In this document: positions 32,564 through 41,115 of the stretch, piece by piece
Numbering within the stretch: the first letter of the stretch is position 1
Layout of the letters: each line of letters opens with the position of its first letter
Source of the DNA: Bacillota bacterium
GTDB taxonomy: Bacteria > Bacillota > UBA4882 > UBA8346
DNA: 64,000 nt
Assembly: GCA_023402395.1 (NCBI GenBank)
Contig: JAEYGI010000002.1
Coordinates: forward strand, 186,001-250,000
Reading direction: 5' to 3'
The notes under the pieces: generated by a model
What the model saw: the letters and a program-made list of their open reading frames with translations, nothing else
The model's database searches: none
Told to the model about the DNA's origin: nothing
Made by a program: the position numbers and the translations under genes

Positions 32564-32768
32564 GTGCGGATTTTAAATACATCGGATTGGCATCTTATCC
32601 ATAGTTTGGTTTGGACGAGGAGAAGCTGGACAGGCTGATGAACGCGCTGGAGAAACTAATTGGATTGTGGGCGTGATCAGCCATGTGAAGGAGATGAAGG
32701 AGCGATTGCCGAGGTATTTGGAGGTCTGCCCGCCGGGGAGGATGGGAACGGGAGCGGGTTGGGGGTAA
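32564..32768 (+). pseudogene. Deletion-fused remnant of sbcD (5' end) and sbcC (3' end)
   Basis: A GGAGG site precedes a GTG at 32564 that encodes VRILNTSDWHL, the conserved start of the SbcD/Mre11 nuclease. After only eleven such codons the sequence jumps to GLDEEKLDRLMNALEKL in another frame. A frame change then leads into VGVISHVKEMKERLPRYLEV, ending at the TAA at 32766-32768. These are the D-loop region and the C-terminus of the SbcC/Rad50 ATPase. So the 5' end of sbcD and the 3' end of sbcC were joined by an internal deletion of what must have been several kilobases. The original promoter module (32431) remains. No function is expected. Confidence 0.75.
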
Positions 32769-33020
32769 ATTATAATCTCCCGCAGAGGCGCGAAGGCGCA
32801 GAGGAATGAAGAGTAATTAAGTTGGACGATTAGTTGATATGGCAATTTGTGTATTCGCGAACTCGAACCTGGCCTGCTTGAATCGGGAATCATCTGTTGT
32901 ATCAATCGTCTTGAATCCTAGTACTTTGCGCTTACGTCATCATGATGACGATGCCTCTGTTGTAAAAAAATATAGAATGATGGGCAAGTTCTATAAGAAT
33001 TTATAATGAGGAGATTTAAA

Positions 33021-34901
33021 ATGGCAATTATGATAAAACAAGTTCGTATAAAAAATTTTCGTTCTTTGGCTTCAATAGATGTTATATTAGGAATGACAAA
33101 TGTTTTGATTGGCCAAAATAATAGTGGCAAATCGAATTTTCTTAAAGCTATTGATATTGCTCTAAATGGAAACAGAAGCATTTCCGAACAGGACATTTTT
33201 GTTAAAGAAGGCGAACGACTTATTTCTGATAAATCGGCTATTATTGATGTGCTTATTGTTCCAATAGATGAAAACAACAACCAATGTAAAAATTTTTCAG
33301 TATTTTGGACAGGTGTATTCACTGATAAGTGGATTACTACCGATGAAACCAACGGCGATTTTGTAGGCATTAGAACAATAATATCTTTCGATATAAAGCG
33401 AAATGATTACTCACTTACAAGAAAGCCCATAAGTGAGTGGAGGGCATCTATTGATGAAGCTACTGTTGGACAAAAGCAACAATTTGGTATGGACGTTATC
33501 GATTACATAAATTCATTTTTTATGGATGCTCATCGAGACGCATCCGACGATGTTAAAAACAAGAAGTCATATTTCGGTAGGGCGACTTCGCTGACTGATC
33601 TACCAAATGAATTGGTAGACAAACTCGAAAGGCAGCTTAATGCGGTAAATGTTGAAATTATTAATAACATCCCAGCGTTGCGACAGACCTCCAACCGAAT
33701 TTCTGATATTGGAAGGACATTGGGGAATGCTGCGAGCATCGTTCAAATTGAACCACTAACAAGAAAAATAAGCGATTTGCATAAAGGTATGGATGTGACA
33801 TTTAAGGATGGAACTGGTGCCAGTTTTTCAATATCTCAACACGGATTAGGGACACGAAGTTGGATTTCCTTTTTGGCATTGGGAGCCTATGTTGATTGGC
33901 TTGCTGAAAAAATCAAAGCTGATGATGGAGAAGCAGAAAGCTTTGTCATGCTTACCATGGAAGAACCTGAAGCGCATTTACATCCTCAAGCTCAAAGGCA
34001 ATTGTATTCTCAGATAGTGGCTTTTAACGGTCAGAAGATAGTTAGCACTCATTCTCCTAATGTTCTTGCCCAAGCGAAAATGTCAGATATTATTCATTTT
34101 TATAAAACTGATGGTGCGACAAATACCGTTCGTTTTAAGGCCGAGGACTATGAACAAGAAGAAATCGATCGTATTCAAAGAGAAGTTGTCAATACAAAAG
34201 GTGAACTGCTGTTTTCATCAGCCATTGTACTTTGTGAAGGTATTACTGAAGAACAAGCCCTTCCTATATATTTCAAAGAATACTTTGGTACTGAGCCAAT
34301 ATTTTGTGGAGTTAATATTATTGGTATAGGTGGGCAAAACTATAAAACCTTTCTAAAATTAATTAAAGGCTTCGACATTAAGTGGTTCATTTTTAGTGAC
34401 GGTGAAAATAATACAATTAGAACTGTTAGAAGTGCGGTAAAAATCATGACTCATTCTGAGATTAATGACTTGCCAAATGTAATTGTCTTAGATAATGGGG
34501 AAAATTATGAAAAGCATCTTATATCACACTATGGAGCAATAATGATAAGTGCCATTAACAAGTGTGAAAGGAATGATTCATATTTTGGTGATTATATTAG
34601 GAATAATAACCATCGACCGAACGGAAGATATAAAACGACAAAGCCCCCTTGTCAAACTTGTGGGCAAGATATTTATGAGGATGAAATCAAAGATTATGAT
34701 GGTACAGATGGCTATAATCAAGCGATATATGATTGTTGCACAGGGAAAAATTCAAAAGCAAAATATGCACGCTATATTGCAGATGAAATAGTATCTCAAG
34801 GTTTAGGAAAAGACAAAATTCCGCCGAAGGTCAAAGATCTCTTCAAGGAGCTTGCACAACAGCTAAAGCTAGAGGTAAGGGAGGAATATCATGAAGCTTA
34901 A
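33021..34901 (+). CDS. gajA: OLD-family ATPase/Toprim nuclease, GajA-like (Gabija)
   Basis: This gene encodes 626 residues from the ATG at 33021, 7 bases after AGGAG. The ABC-type ATPase domain has Walker A GQNNSGKSN (residues 31-39), a signature-like region QHGLGTRSW near 273, Walker B MLTMEEPEAHLHPQAQ near 312, and the His switch in VSTHSPN near 343. A C-terminal Toprim domain follows, with Glu in VLCEGITEE near 406 and Asp in FSDGEN near 460. Late in the protein CQTC (about 543) and CC (about 572) could form a zinc site, which I do not recall from typical GajA. The helicase gene overlaps by 11 bases. Together they match Gabija, where GajA cuts phage DNA when nucleotide pools fall. The gene is far richer in A and T than its surroundings, suggesting transfer. 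Confidence 0.85.
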   Translation: MAIMIKQVRIKNFRSLASIDVILGMTNVLIGQNNSGKSNFLKAIDIALNGNRSISEQDIFVKEGERLISDKSAIIDVLIVPIDENNNQCKNFSVFWTGVFTDKWITTDETNGDFVGIRTIISFDIKRNDYSLTRKPISEWRASIDEATVGQKQQFGMDVIDYINSFFMDAHRDASDDVKNKKSYFGRATSLTDLPNELVDKLERQLNAVNVEIINNIPALRQTSNRISDIGRTLGNAASIVQIEPLTRKISDLHKGMDVTFKDGTGASFSISQHGLGTRSWISFLALGAYVDWLAEKIKADDGEAESFVMLTMEEPEAHLHPQAQRQLYSQIVAFNGQKIVSTHSPNVLAQAKMSDIIHFYKTDGATNTVRFKAEDYEQEEIDRIQREVVNTKGELLFSSAIVLCEGITEEQALPIYFKEYFGTEPIFCGVNIIGIGGQNYKTFLKLIKGFDIKWFIFSDGENNTIRTVRSAVKIMTHSEINDLPNVIVLDNGENYEKHLISHYGAIMISAINKCERNDSYFGDYIRNNNHRPNGRYKTTKPPCQTCGQDIYEDEIKDYDGTDGYNQAIYDCCTGKNSKAKYARYIADEIVSQGLGKDKIPPKVKDLFKELAQQLKLEVREEYHEA

Positions 34902-36759
34902 CCTTTCTCCGGCACAACAGAAAATTGTTAACCATGGTGATGGGGCCTTATTGGTTAAAGCAGGACCTGGTAGCGGGAAAACCAGGGTTTTAATTGAACG
35001 AATTAAAAAACTCTTGCTTACAAAAAAGCGGATTAAAGTACTTGCACTGACTTTTAGTAATTTAGCTGCGGAAGAAATGAAAAACAGATTGCAGGAAGAT
35101 GCAACGATTGAAGATTATACTAACAATGTAACTGTAGGTACTATTCACTCCTTTTGTTTGGAAATCGTTCAAACAAGAGGAAACTTGATTGGATTAGGAA
35201 CTGACTTAGTATTATTCGAAAATACAACTGACCGTCAAACCGTATTACGAGATGTTTTTTTCCGTGACACAGAGCTATTGGCTTTATTGAATAGTAATGA
35301 AAAACCAGACGCCTTCTTGTCGCAATGCTTGAATCTCATCTCCGAGCAGAAGAAAAAGTTTATTTTGCCTGAACTATGCGAACTCAAAGACCCTTTTCCT
35401 AAAATTTATAGTGGATACAATCAATATCTCATGGAACAAAATGCTATTGATTTTGATGATATTTTGTTCTATGCATATCGTATTCTTAGCGAGAACCCAA
35501 GCGTTGTCCATCTTTATACTTCCCTCTATCGATACATCTGCGTAGATGAAGCTCAGGATTTGAACTTTGCTCAATATGAGGTGATAAAGGCACTATGCGG
35601 GACAGACTATAAAAACGTGATGTTTGTTGGAGATGAAAACCAATCCATCTATGGGTTTAATGGATCTGAAAGCAGCTTAATGTCAAAAAGCTTTGTTAAA
35701 GACTTTTCACCTACAGTATACATATTAAACGAAAATTTTCGTTCAGCAAAAGTTATTGTCGATTATGCAAACAAACTTGAACAATCCAACAGTATATCTA
35801 ACTATTATTATGATGGAGAACTTAAAGTATATTCTTTTTCAAACGAGAAAGAAGAAGCAGAGTTTATCATTAAGCGTATAGAAGAATTACTAAAAGAAGG
35901 TCATAAGGATATTGAGGGAGATTTATCATATGATGACTTTGCAATAATTGCCAGAAACAAATATGTTTTTGGGGAAATTGAAAAGCAACTAATTGAAAGG
36001 AAAATTCCGTTTTTCTACAAAAAAACGGTTTCTGGAATTGATAGTGAGTCCGATTACATGAAAGTATTTGAGTTGAGCATGAGACTACTTATTAATCCAA
36101 GAGATATAATACATCTACGAGAATTAAAAAAGTTGGCAAAGACCCAAACGTTAGAAGAAACTACATTTAACTCAGGATTTGAGCTATTACAAATTGTCTT
36201 AAAGGATAGTTCATATTTTCAGATATTGGATGCATTAAAAGAAATGGAAAATGATAGCTTTGAATTTGCAAAGTCTTTACAGGTTCTCAATAATTTTGTT
36301 TCAAAAACAACCAGCATCAATGATAATGATAGATACTTAATTTGTAATGATATTAAACAATGGGAAAAGCATTGGAAAAAGTATATTGGGCAGGTGCAGA
36401 GAGAACATAGGACATTGGTTTCATTTCGAAACTATATTTCCTTAGGAAAAACCCAAGATGTTTCTGCGGATAATGGGATTGCTTTGCTAACAGCTCATAT
36501 GGCCAAAGGGCTACAATATGAGGTTGTGTTTGTGGCAGGGCTAAACGAAGGGACTTTCCCGGATTATCGCGCTGTTAATTCCGATGGAAAGGAAATGGAG
36601 CAAGAAAAAAATAATATGTATGTGGCAGTTACCCGTGCCAAAAGGTTGTGTTATTTCACATATCCAAAGGTTAAAAAGATGCCGTGGGGTGAGTCAAAAG
36701 CACAGGAAAAATCGAGATTTATAATCGACATTGAAGAAGAAGAGAGCATTATGTCATAA
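34891..36759 (+). CDS. gajB: UvrD/Rep-like helicase, GajB-like (Gabija)
   Basis: This gene encodes 622 residues with a GGGAGGAATATC ribosome site inside gajA. Superfamily 1A motifs in order: motif I AGPGSGKTR near 26, motif Ia ALTFSNLAAEEM near 51, motif II VDEAQDLN near 215, motif III VGDENQSIYGFNG near 247, motif IV ENFRSAK near 283, motif V LLTAHMAKGLQYEVVFV near 530, and motif VI VAVTRAKRLCYF near 577. It senses or processes DNA ends and activates the GajA partner. At 622 residues it is somewhat longer than the classic GajB of about 500, so a close relative of the Gabija class is also possible. AT-rich like its partner. Confidence 0.85.
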   Translation: MKLNLSPAQQKIVNHGDGALLVKAGPGSGKTRVLIERIKKLLLTKKRIKVLALTFSNLAAEEMKNRLQEDATIEDYTNNVTVGTIHSFCLEIVQTRGNLIGLGTDLVLFENTTDRQTVLRDVFFRDTELLALLNSNEKPDAFLSQCLNLISEQKKKFILPELCELKDPFPKIYSGYNQYLMEQNAIDFDDILFYAYRILSENPSVVHLYTSLYRYICVDEAQDLNFAQYEVIKALCGTDYKNVMFVGDENQSIYGFNGSESSLMSKSFVKDFSPTVYILNENFRSAKVIVDYANKLEQSNSISNYYYDGELKVYSFSNEKEEAEFIIKRIEELLKEGHKDIEGDLSYDDFAIIARNKYVFGEIEKQLIERKIPFFYKKTVSGIDSESDYMKVFELSMRLLINPRDIIHLRELKKLAKTQTLEETTFNSGFELLQIVLKDSSYFQILDALKEMENDSFEFAKSLQVLNNFVSKTTSINDNDRYLICNDIKQWEKHWKKYIGQVQREHRTLVSFRNYISLGKTQDVSADNGIALLTAHMAKGLQYEVVFVAGLNEGTFPDYRAVNSDGKEMEQEKNNMYVAVTRAKRLCYFTYPKVKKMPWGESKAQEKSRFIIDIEEEESIMS

Positions 36760-37094
36760 TAACCTTATTCCCATTATTTATAATATTGAGCAGTATTGTT
36801 TAGGAACGGCATTAACTTCTGTCACTTAAAACGTCCAATTAAGATGAAGTGAGCATGGTTCCTTGCCCAATCCTTTATACAACGTGTTCTCTTTGAGTGG
36901 ATTATCTCAGAAGATTTCGAATTCAAAAAAATCTGCTTAATTTGCTGTCTAGTTTTCGGGAGAAGCCCTCCGCAATTCGCTCTTGTCTCCATTTTCGATA
37001 ATAGTTTTAGTGATATTCTCGCTAAAACTCACTCACCAAAAATTTATCCGCTATAATTATTTCTGGAAGACGAAACCAGAAAGAAGGCGAACCC
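36760..37094. other. Intergenic spacer with promoter for 37095
   Basis: No gene is visible. An inverted repeat AGTTTTAG...CTAAAACT lies at about 37006-37028. TATAAT within CCGCTATAATTATTT (about 37053) is a likely -10, followed by GAAAGAAGGCG before the ATG at 37095. The AT-rich composition of the Gabija genes fades across this stretch. Confidence 0.45.
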
Positions 37095-37379
37095 ATGAAA
37101 CCAATCCTGGAAGAACTCCACGCCGGCAAAATAGCCCCCGACGAACTAACCGTCTCCAAAGACCCTCAATACCGCCCGTTAAACCAGAAAATCGCCTCGG
37201 AAATGAAAGCCTGGCAAAGCAAGCTCTCGGAGACGGACTATGAACGGCTCGAAGCGCTGATGGATCTGCGCTATCAGTCCGGCGCCATGGAAATCTCGGC
37301 CTCGTTTGTGCATGGATTCAAACTGGGCGCGCTGATCATGATCGAAGTGCTGACGGATAAGGAAGAAGTCGTGCGGTGA
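37095..37379 (+). CDS. DUF6809-like protein
   Basis: This gene encodes 94 residues: the start ILEELHAGKIAPDEL, a central helix with KAWQSKLSETDYERLEALMD, and the end FVHGFKLGALIMIEVL. This order matches the widespread but uncharacterised DUF6809 proteins of clostridia. It is cytoplasmic and all-helical. This is the intact copy of a gene whose 3' part is present twice more, nearly unchanged (38725-38939 and 40462-40678). Function unknown. The recurrence in a toxin-antitoxin area suggests frequent local recombination rather than selection for dosage; that is inference. Confidence 0.7.
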   Translation: MKPILEELHAGKIAPDELTVSKDPQYRPLNQKIASEMKAWQSKLSETDYERLEALMDLRYQSGAMEISASFVHGFKLGALIMIEVLTDKEEVVR

Positions 37380-37463
37380 AGTGTTTGTTTGGGAATGGAA
37401 TCACAGCTTTGGGTTATAGTATAATTTCCTTAAATTAACACAGATTTGGGAGAAGTTTGCGTT

Positions 37464-37982
37464 ATGAAAATTTTAAACAAACTACAAGGCGGAGACTTGC
37501 GTTCAATTGGCAGGGTTGATGAGGTTGTGACCGATATCCTTGCCGACAGGACATTATTTGAAATAGTTTTTGACGGAATGAGTCATGCGGATCCCCTTAT
37601 CCGGATGAGGGCGGCGGATGCCATCGAGAAAGTAACCCGGATCAATCCGGCTTGGCTGGTTCCGTTCAAAAAGAGATTAATCGAGGAAGTATCCCAAATC
37701 GAACAACAAGAAGTTCAATGGCATCTGGCGCAAATGTTTGCGCGGTTGGACTTGGAGGAGGAGGAGTTGGGCCGCGTGGTGCAATTGCTGCGACGTTGGA
37801 TTGAGCGCAGCAAAAGCAACATTGTCAAGGTTAACTCGCTTCAGTGCTTGAGCGACCTGGCGTTCCGGTATGCAAATTTAAAACCAGCGGTGATTGAGCT
37901 ACTCCAGGAGTCGCTGGCCAATGGCAGCCCGGCTGTGATCAACCGCCTGAAAAAATTGCTTCCCAAATTAGGGGTGAAATGA
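37464..37982 (+). CDS. HEAT-repeat-like protein
   Basis: This gene encodes 172 residues from the ATG at 37464, 9 bases after GGGAGAA; TATAAT at 37420-37425 is the likely -10. The product consists of paired helices with DPLIRMRAADAIEKVTRINP near 44 and further repeats of about 35 residues, ending in LKKLLPKLGVK. This HEAT/Armadillo-like solenoid would act as a binding scaffold. No catalytic motif. Similar small HEAT proteins accompany transferred gene clusters. Its partner is unknown. Confidence 0.65.
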   Translation: MKILNKLQGGDLRSIGRVDEVVTDILADRTLFEIVFDGMSHADPLIRMRAADAIEKVTRINPAWLVPFKKRLIEEVSQIEQQEVQWHLAQMFARLDLEEEELGRVVQLLRRWIERSKSNIVKVNSLQCLSDLAFRYANLKPAVIELLQESLANGSPAVINRLKKLLPKLGVK

Positions 37983-37992
37983 ATGGGCAATG

Positions 37993-38057
37993 AAAAGAAC
38001 GGATTCAGGCGGAGGCGGTTTATGGATAACCGGGGCGGAGAAACGATGATACCGTAA
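37993..38057 (+). pseudogene. Remnant of an MNT 3' end and HepT 5' end
   Basis: AAAAGAACGGATTCAGGCGG and the next 20 bases match, with few changes, the end of the nucleotidyltransferase gene at 41083-41125. An ATG at 38022 opens MDNRGGETMIP and then stops, mirroring the truncated HepT start at 41108. It is a fragment of a deleted MNT/HEPN module. Confidence 0.55.
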
Positions 38058-38070
38058 AGTGAGGTTCGTT

Positions 38071-38289
38071 TTACTTTTCTTCCGTCCTTCCCAATAAATA
38101 ATCGGTCGTTGTATTGAAAAGGTCGGCAATTTTGACCAAGGTATCATATTCCGGTTTACGAGTATTTTTCTCATATTTATTAATGGTGGATCGTACGGTT
38201 TGCAGCTGATCCGCCAGTGCTTGCTGGGTTAAGTCATGCTCTTCCCGCAGTTGCTTTAATCTTTCACCGAAGGTAGCTTTTTCTGCCAA
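38071..38289 (-). CDS. XRE-family (Cro/CI-type) HTH regulator
   Basis: This gene encodes 72 residues, one HTH_3 domain: FGERLKQLREEHDLTQQALA near 7, STINKYEKNTRKPEY near 34, and LVKIADLFNTTTDYLLGRT near the end. It resembles the protein at 5926 but lacks the SEINGKTA insertion. AGGAGGG precedes its ATG. It probably represses its own gene and perhaps the divergent 38426 gene, which starts about 137 bases away. Confidence 0.88.
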   Translation of the reverse strand: MAEKATFGERLKQLREEHDLTQQALADQLQTVRSTINKYEKNTRKPEYDTLVKIADLFNTTTDYLLGRTEEK

Positions 38290-38425
38290 CAGTGATCCCT
38301 CCTAAATGCAATAATATCATGTAAAGTAAGAAGGGCAAGGAATAATAAGACAAATTTTGCTGACATTTTGCCAACAAAAAAATATTGTTCAATAAAGTAA
38401 ATTGTAAAATTACTGGAGGCTTCCC

Positions 38426-38722
38426 ATGCTTAAAACCTGGCCTTTTTTGCTCGAAGACTTTCTAGGCGACCGTACCCTGGAACTCTGCCAGAAACTCCTT
38501 TCCCGCGACCGGGAATATATCCGCAGGGAAAAAGAGTACGATCAAGCGCTGGACCGGTTTACCGGAAGCCTCGGTCCCGAAGAGTTCCGGTTGTTCCTGG
38601 ACTATGAATCCGCCGCCAATGCCATGGCCGGCAGGGAGGATGAACTCATCTACCGGCAGGGGCTGATTGATGGGGTAAGGCTCGGATATTATATTGACCG
38701 GATCAGACAGGGGAGGATTTGA
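38426..38722 (+). CDS. Small helical protein, paralogue of 5112-5420
   Basis: This gene encodes 98 residues with CTGGAGGC before the ATG. Charged helical sequence; the C-terminal DELIYRQGLIDGVRLGYYI matches the equivalent part of the protein at 5112. The stop codon lies exactly where the DUF6809 fragment begins (38725), so its 3' neighbour was replaced by recombination. Divergent from an XRE regulator. Function unknown. Confidence 0.65.
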   Translation: MLKTWPFLLEDFLGDRTLELCQKLLSRDREYIRREKEYDQALDRFTGSLGPEEFRLFLDYESAANAMAGREDELIYRQGLIDGVRLGYYIDRIRQGRI

Positions 38723-38724
38723 CC

Positions 38725-38939
38725 CCCAATACCGCCCGTTAAACCAGAAAATCGCCTCCGAAATGAAAGCCTGGCAAAGCAAGCTCTCGGAGGCGGACTA
38801 TGAACGGCTCGAAGCGCTGATGGATCTGCGCTGTCAGTCCGGCGCTATGGAAATCTCGGCCTCGTTCGTGCATGGATTCAAACTAGGCGCGCTGATCATG
38901 ATCGAAGTGATGAACGGTAGGGAAGAAGTGGTGTGGTGA
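38725..38939 (+). pseudogene. 5'-truncated copy of the DUF6809 gene
   Basis: From CCCAATACCGCCCGTTAAAC onward this is nearly identical to 37165-37379, but the first 22-23 codons are missing. The frame could be reached from a TTG at 38694 within the preceding gene, so a chimeric peptide is conceivable. I regard it as a duplicated fragment. Confidence 0.7.
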
Positions 38940-39055
38940 ACGAAGCGCTGATCGAATTCCCAATATTCAATTCCGAGTGAGAGTAAGGGTCAATTGTAAG
39001 CCCTTGAAAAAACTGGTATAATAAATTTAAATATGTTTAAAAGAAGGTGACATCT

Positions 39056-39286
39056 TTGGCTTACTCGGCGATAGCGGAAGAATTATTAAAACAATTTAAC
39101 CAGTTGCCACTGGAACTGCAAAAAAAGGTCCTTGAATTTGCCCGGGCTTTAAACGCCACAGCCCCAAAGGGAAAGCCGGGTAAGGATTTACTGAAGTTTG
39201 CGGGAAGCATCGATCAAGACAGTCTCAAAGCAATGGAAGAAGCAATTAAGTATGATTGTGAACAAGTGGACACCAATGGATGGTAA
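39056..39286 (+). CDS. Antitoxin of a VapBC-type module
   Basis: This gene encodes 76 residues from a TTG at 39056, 8 bases after AAGAAGG; TGGTATAAT (extended -10) lies at 39014-39022. The sequence LLKQFNQLPLELQKKVLEFARAL fits the DUF2281-type antitoxin N-terminus, and DLLKFAGSIDQDSLKAMEEAI is the toxin-binding tail. The stop overlaps the toxin start by 11 bases. It neutralises the PIN toxin and probably represses the operon. Confidence 0.75.
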   Translation: MAYSAIAEELLKQFNQLPLELQKKVLEFARALNATAPKGKPGKDLLKFAGSIDQDSLKAMEEAIKYDCEQVDTNGW

Positions 39287-39665
39287 ATACATTTTAGATA
39301 CCAACATAGTTATTCCGTTATTTACTGGAGATAAAAACATTTTAGCCAAATTGGCTCAAGTAAATGAAGTGTTCATCTCCAGCATTGTTTTGGGTGAATT
39401 ATATTATGGGGCTTTAAAATCAGCGCGAATTATAGAGAACTTGAAGAAAATTGATGATTTTGCCATCGGCTGCACAGTCTTGGCTTGCGATGCTGAAACA
39501 GCTGAAGAATATGGCAGGATTAAAGCCGAGCTTAGTCAAAAGGGCAAAATGATCCCGGAAAACGATATTTGGATTGCTGCGGTCACTAGGCAATATGATT
39601 TAACAATTGTTACTAAAGATGAACATTTTGCCTATATTGAAAATCTAAAAATATCCAATTGGTAA
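39276..39665 (+). CDS. vapC: PIN-domain ribonuclease toxin, VapC-like
   Basis: This gene encodes 129 residues from the ATG at 39276. The PIN acidic residues are present: Asp in YILDTNIVIPL near 8, Glu in VLGELYYGA near 43, and Asp in ENDIWIAAV near 97, with a late Asp in TKDEHFA near 115. These hold Mg for RNA cleavage, usually of tRNA or rRNA. It is paired with the antitoxin upstream, and a terminator follows at 39670. The module appears intact. Confidence 0.92.
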   Translation: MDGKYILDTNIVIPLFTGDKNILAKLAQVNEVFISSIVLGELYYGALKSARIIENLKKIDDFAIGCTVLACDAETAEEYGRIKAELSQKGKMIPENDIWIAAVTRQYDLTIVTKDEHFAYIENLKISNW

Positions 39666-39669
39666 GATT

Positions 39670-39696
39670 AAACCCGGGATATACCCGGGTTTTTTA
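39670..39696 (+). terminator. Terminator of the VapBC module
   Basis: AAACCCGGG/CCCGGGTTT stem with an ATATA loop, then TTTT. Confidence 0.85.
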
Positions 39697-39730
39697 TCAA
39701 ACAAAGCCGAGCAGCTTATAATCTATAACA

Positions 39731-39769
39731 AGACGAATGGCGGATTTCCTGTCATTTTGTGGTATAGTA
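39731..39769 (+). promoter_or_regulatory. Extended -10 promoter module, copy 3
   Basis: GGCGGATTTCCTGTCATTTT followed by GTGGTATAGT is a diverged copy of the modules at 30563 and 32431. It precedes the MNT/HEPN pair at 39788. Confidence 0.55.
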
Positions 39770-39787
39770 ATAATAGGAGTGATTTGA

Positions 39788-40075
39788 ATGCTTGACATTA
39801 ATCAAATCAAAGAAGCCGCGGAAAAACTGGCGGACAATTATCCCATCAAAAAAGTGTCGTTATTTGGTTCATATGCCGACGGGACAGCGGGCGACGCCAG
39901 CGATGTGGATCTGCTGGTCGAGTTTTTGACGCCCACCGTATCGTTATTTACGCTGGCCGGGATGAAGAATGAAATGGAAGATACGTTGCAAGCGAAAGTG
40001 GATATCATCCACGGGCCGTTGCCAAAGGAGTCTTTGCTGAGAGTGAATAAGGTGATTGATATATATGAACAGTAA
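39788..40075 (+). CDS. mntA: MNT-domain nucleotidyltransferase antitoxin
   Basis: This gene encodes 95 residues. The minimal nucleotidyltransferase core is complete: VSLFGSYADGTAGDASDVDL (about 23-42) holds the GSxxxG turn and the two metal-binding Asp, and VDIIHG near 72 supplies the third acidic residue. In such modules MNT modifies the HEPN toxin with AMP to inactivate it. The HEPN gene starts inside its last codons, an 11-base overlap. Confidence 0.88.
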   Translation: MLDINQIKEAAEKLADNYPIKKVSLFGSYADGTAGDASDVDLLVEFLTPTVSLFTLAGMKNEMEDTLQAKVDIIHGPLPKESLLRVNKVIDIYEQ

Positions 40076-40397
40076 GGATGCGCAGATTCTCCATAAGATC
40101 ATATCGGAAATAGAAGTTATTGAGATGTTGGTTGAAGGATTTGATGAATCCTCTTTCTCGGCTGACGAAAGAACCAAACGCGCGGTCTGCATGACCTTGC
40201 TCAATATCGGGGAGCTTGTCAAACATCTTTCTGACGAGTTCAAATCAGATCACAGTAATATCCCATGGCGGAATATCGCCGGATTGCGGGATATCACGGC
40301 GCATCACTATCAAGCCTTAAATTTTGGGGACGTGTGGCACACGATCCAGTGCGATACTCCTCTGTTGAAAAGAAACATCAAGGAATTGATTGATTAA
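40065..40397 (+). CDS. hepT: HEPN-domain RNase toxin, HepT-like (DUF86)
   Basis: This gene encodes 110 residues from the ATG at 40065. The active-site pattern R-x4-6-H is visible as LRDITAHHYQA near residue 74. This also includes the Tyr that MntA adenylylates in known pairs. The protein is all-helical and dimeric, and it cleaves RNA. It partners the upstream MNT gene; a terminator follows. Confidence 0.88.
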   Translation: MNSKDAQILHKIISEIEVIEMLVEGFDESSFSADERTKRAVCMTLLNIGELVKHLSDEFKSDHSNIPWRNIAGLRDITAHHYQALNFGDVWHTIQCDTPLLKRNIKELID

Positions 40398-40398
40398 T

Positions 40399-40421
40399 CC
40401 GGGAAGAAGCCCGGTTTTTTT
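40399..40421 (+). terminator. Terminator of the MNT/HEPN pair
   Basis: CCGGG/CCCGG with an AAGAAG loop and seven T residues. Confidence 0.75.
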
Positions 40422-40461
40422 ATTGGCGCAAATGTGTCCGAGGTTTAACTGGCAAAGTACC

Positions 40462-40678
40462 ATACCGCCCGTTAAACCAGAAAATCGCCTCCGAAATGAA
40501 AGCCTGGCAAAACAAGCTCCAAGCTCTCGGAAACGGATTATGAGCGGCTCGAAGCGCTGATGGATCTGCGCGATCAGTCCGGCGCCATGGAATCTCGGCC
40601 TCGTTCGTGCATGGGTTCAAACTGGGCGCGCTGATCATGATCGAAGTGCTGATGGATAAGGAAGAGGTCGTGCGGTGA
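40462..40678 (+). pseudogene. Frameshifted third copy of the DUF6809 gene
   Basis: Near-identical to 37165-37379 and 38725-38939, but with a short internal duplication (AAGCTCCAAGCTC near 40511) and a lost A in GCCATGGAATCTCGG (about 40585). Both break the frame. The 5' part is also missing. Confidence 0.75.
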
Positions 40679-40812
40679 ATCCGACGGTAAGTGGAATAAT
40701 AGCAACATTAAGATGTCATGTTAGCCGGTAGCCATCCGGCAATAATTGGGATATAATAAATTTGTGAAAATATAAATATCCCTCGCGATGCGTTGATGAT
40801 GAGGTGGGGAAT

Positions 40813-41115
40813 ATGGATGAAAGATTTGATAGGGATTTGGCGCTGGATGCGCTCAAAAAATATAAAAATGATTTTGAACAACAATATGACGTGATCAGAA
40901 TCGGTATTTTCGGATCGGTGGCGCGAGGGGAAGCCCAAGCCGGCAGTGATGTCGATATTGTGGTGGAAATGAAAAAACCGGATTTGTTTTATATGGTTCA
41001 TATGAAAGAAATCCTGGAAAACGAATTTCAGCGGCCGGTGAATATTGCTCATTATCGGGACAAAAAGAACGGATACTTAAAAGAACGAATTCAGTCGGAG
41101 GCGGTCTATGTATAA
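40813..41115 (+). CDS. MNT-domain nucleotidyltransferase, orphan antitoxin
   Basis: This gene encodes 100 residues from the ATG at 40813 after GAGGTGGGG; TATAAT occurs at about 40752. The core IGIFGSVARGEAQAGSDVDI (about 31-50) and a weakly matching third-acid region PVNIAHYRD (about 75) identify the fold. The third Asp is replaced (NIAHY), which may reduce activity. Its HepT partner is reduced to 13 codons (41108-41149), so it appears to be an orphan. Confidence 0.8.
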   Translation: MDERFDRDLALDALKKYKNDFEQQYDVIRIGIFGSVARGEAQAGSDVDIVVEMKKPDLFYMVHMKEILENEFQRPVNIAHYRDKKNGYLKERIQSEAVYV

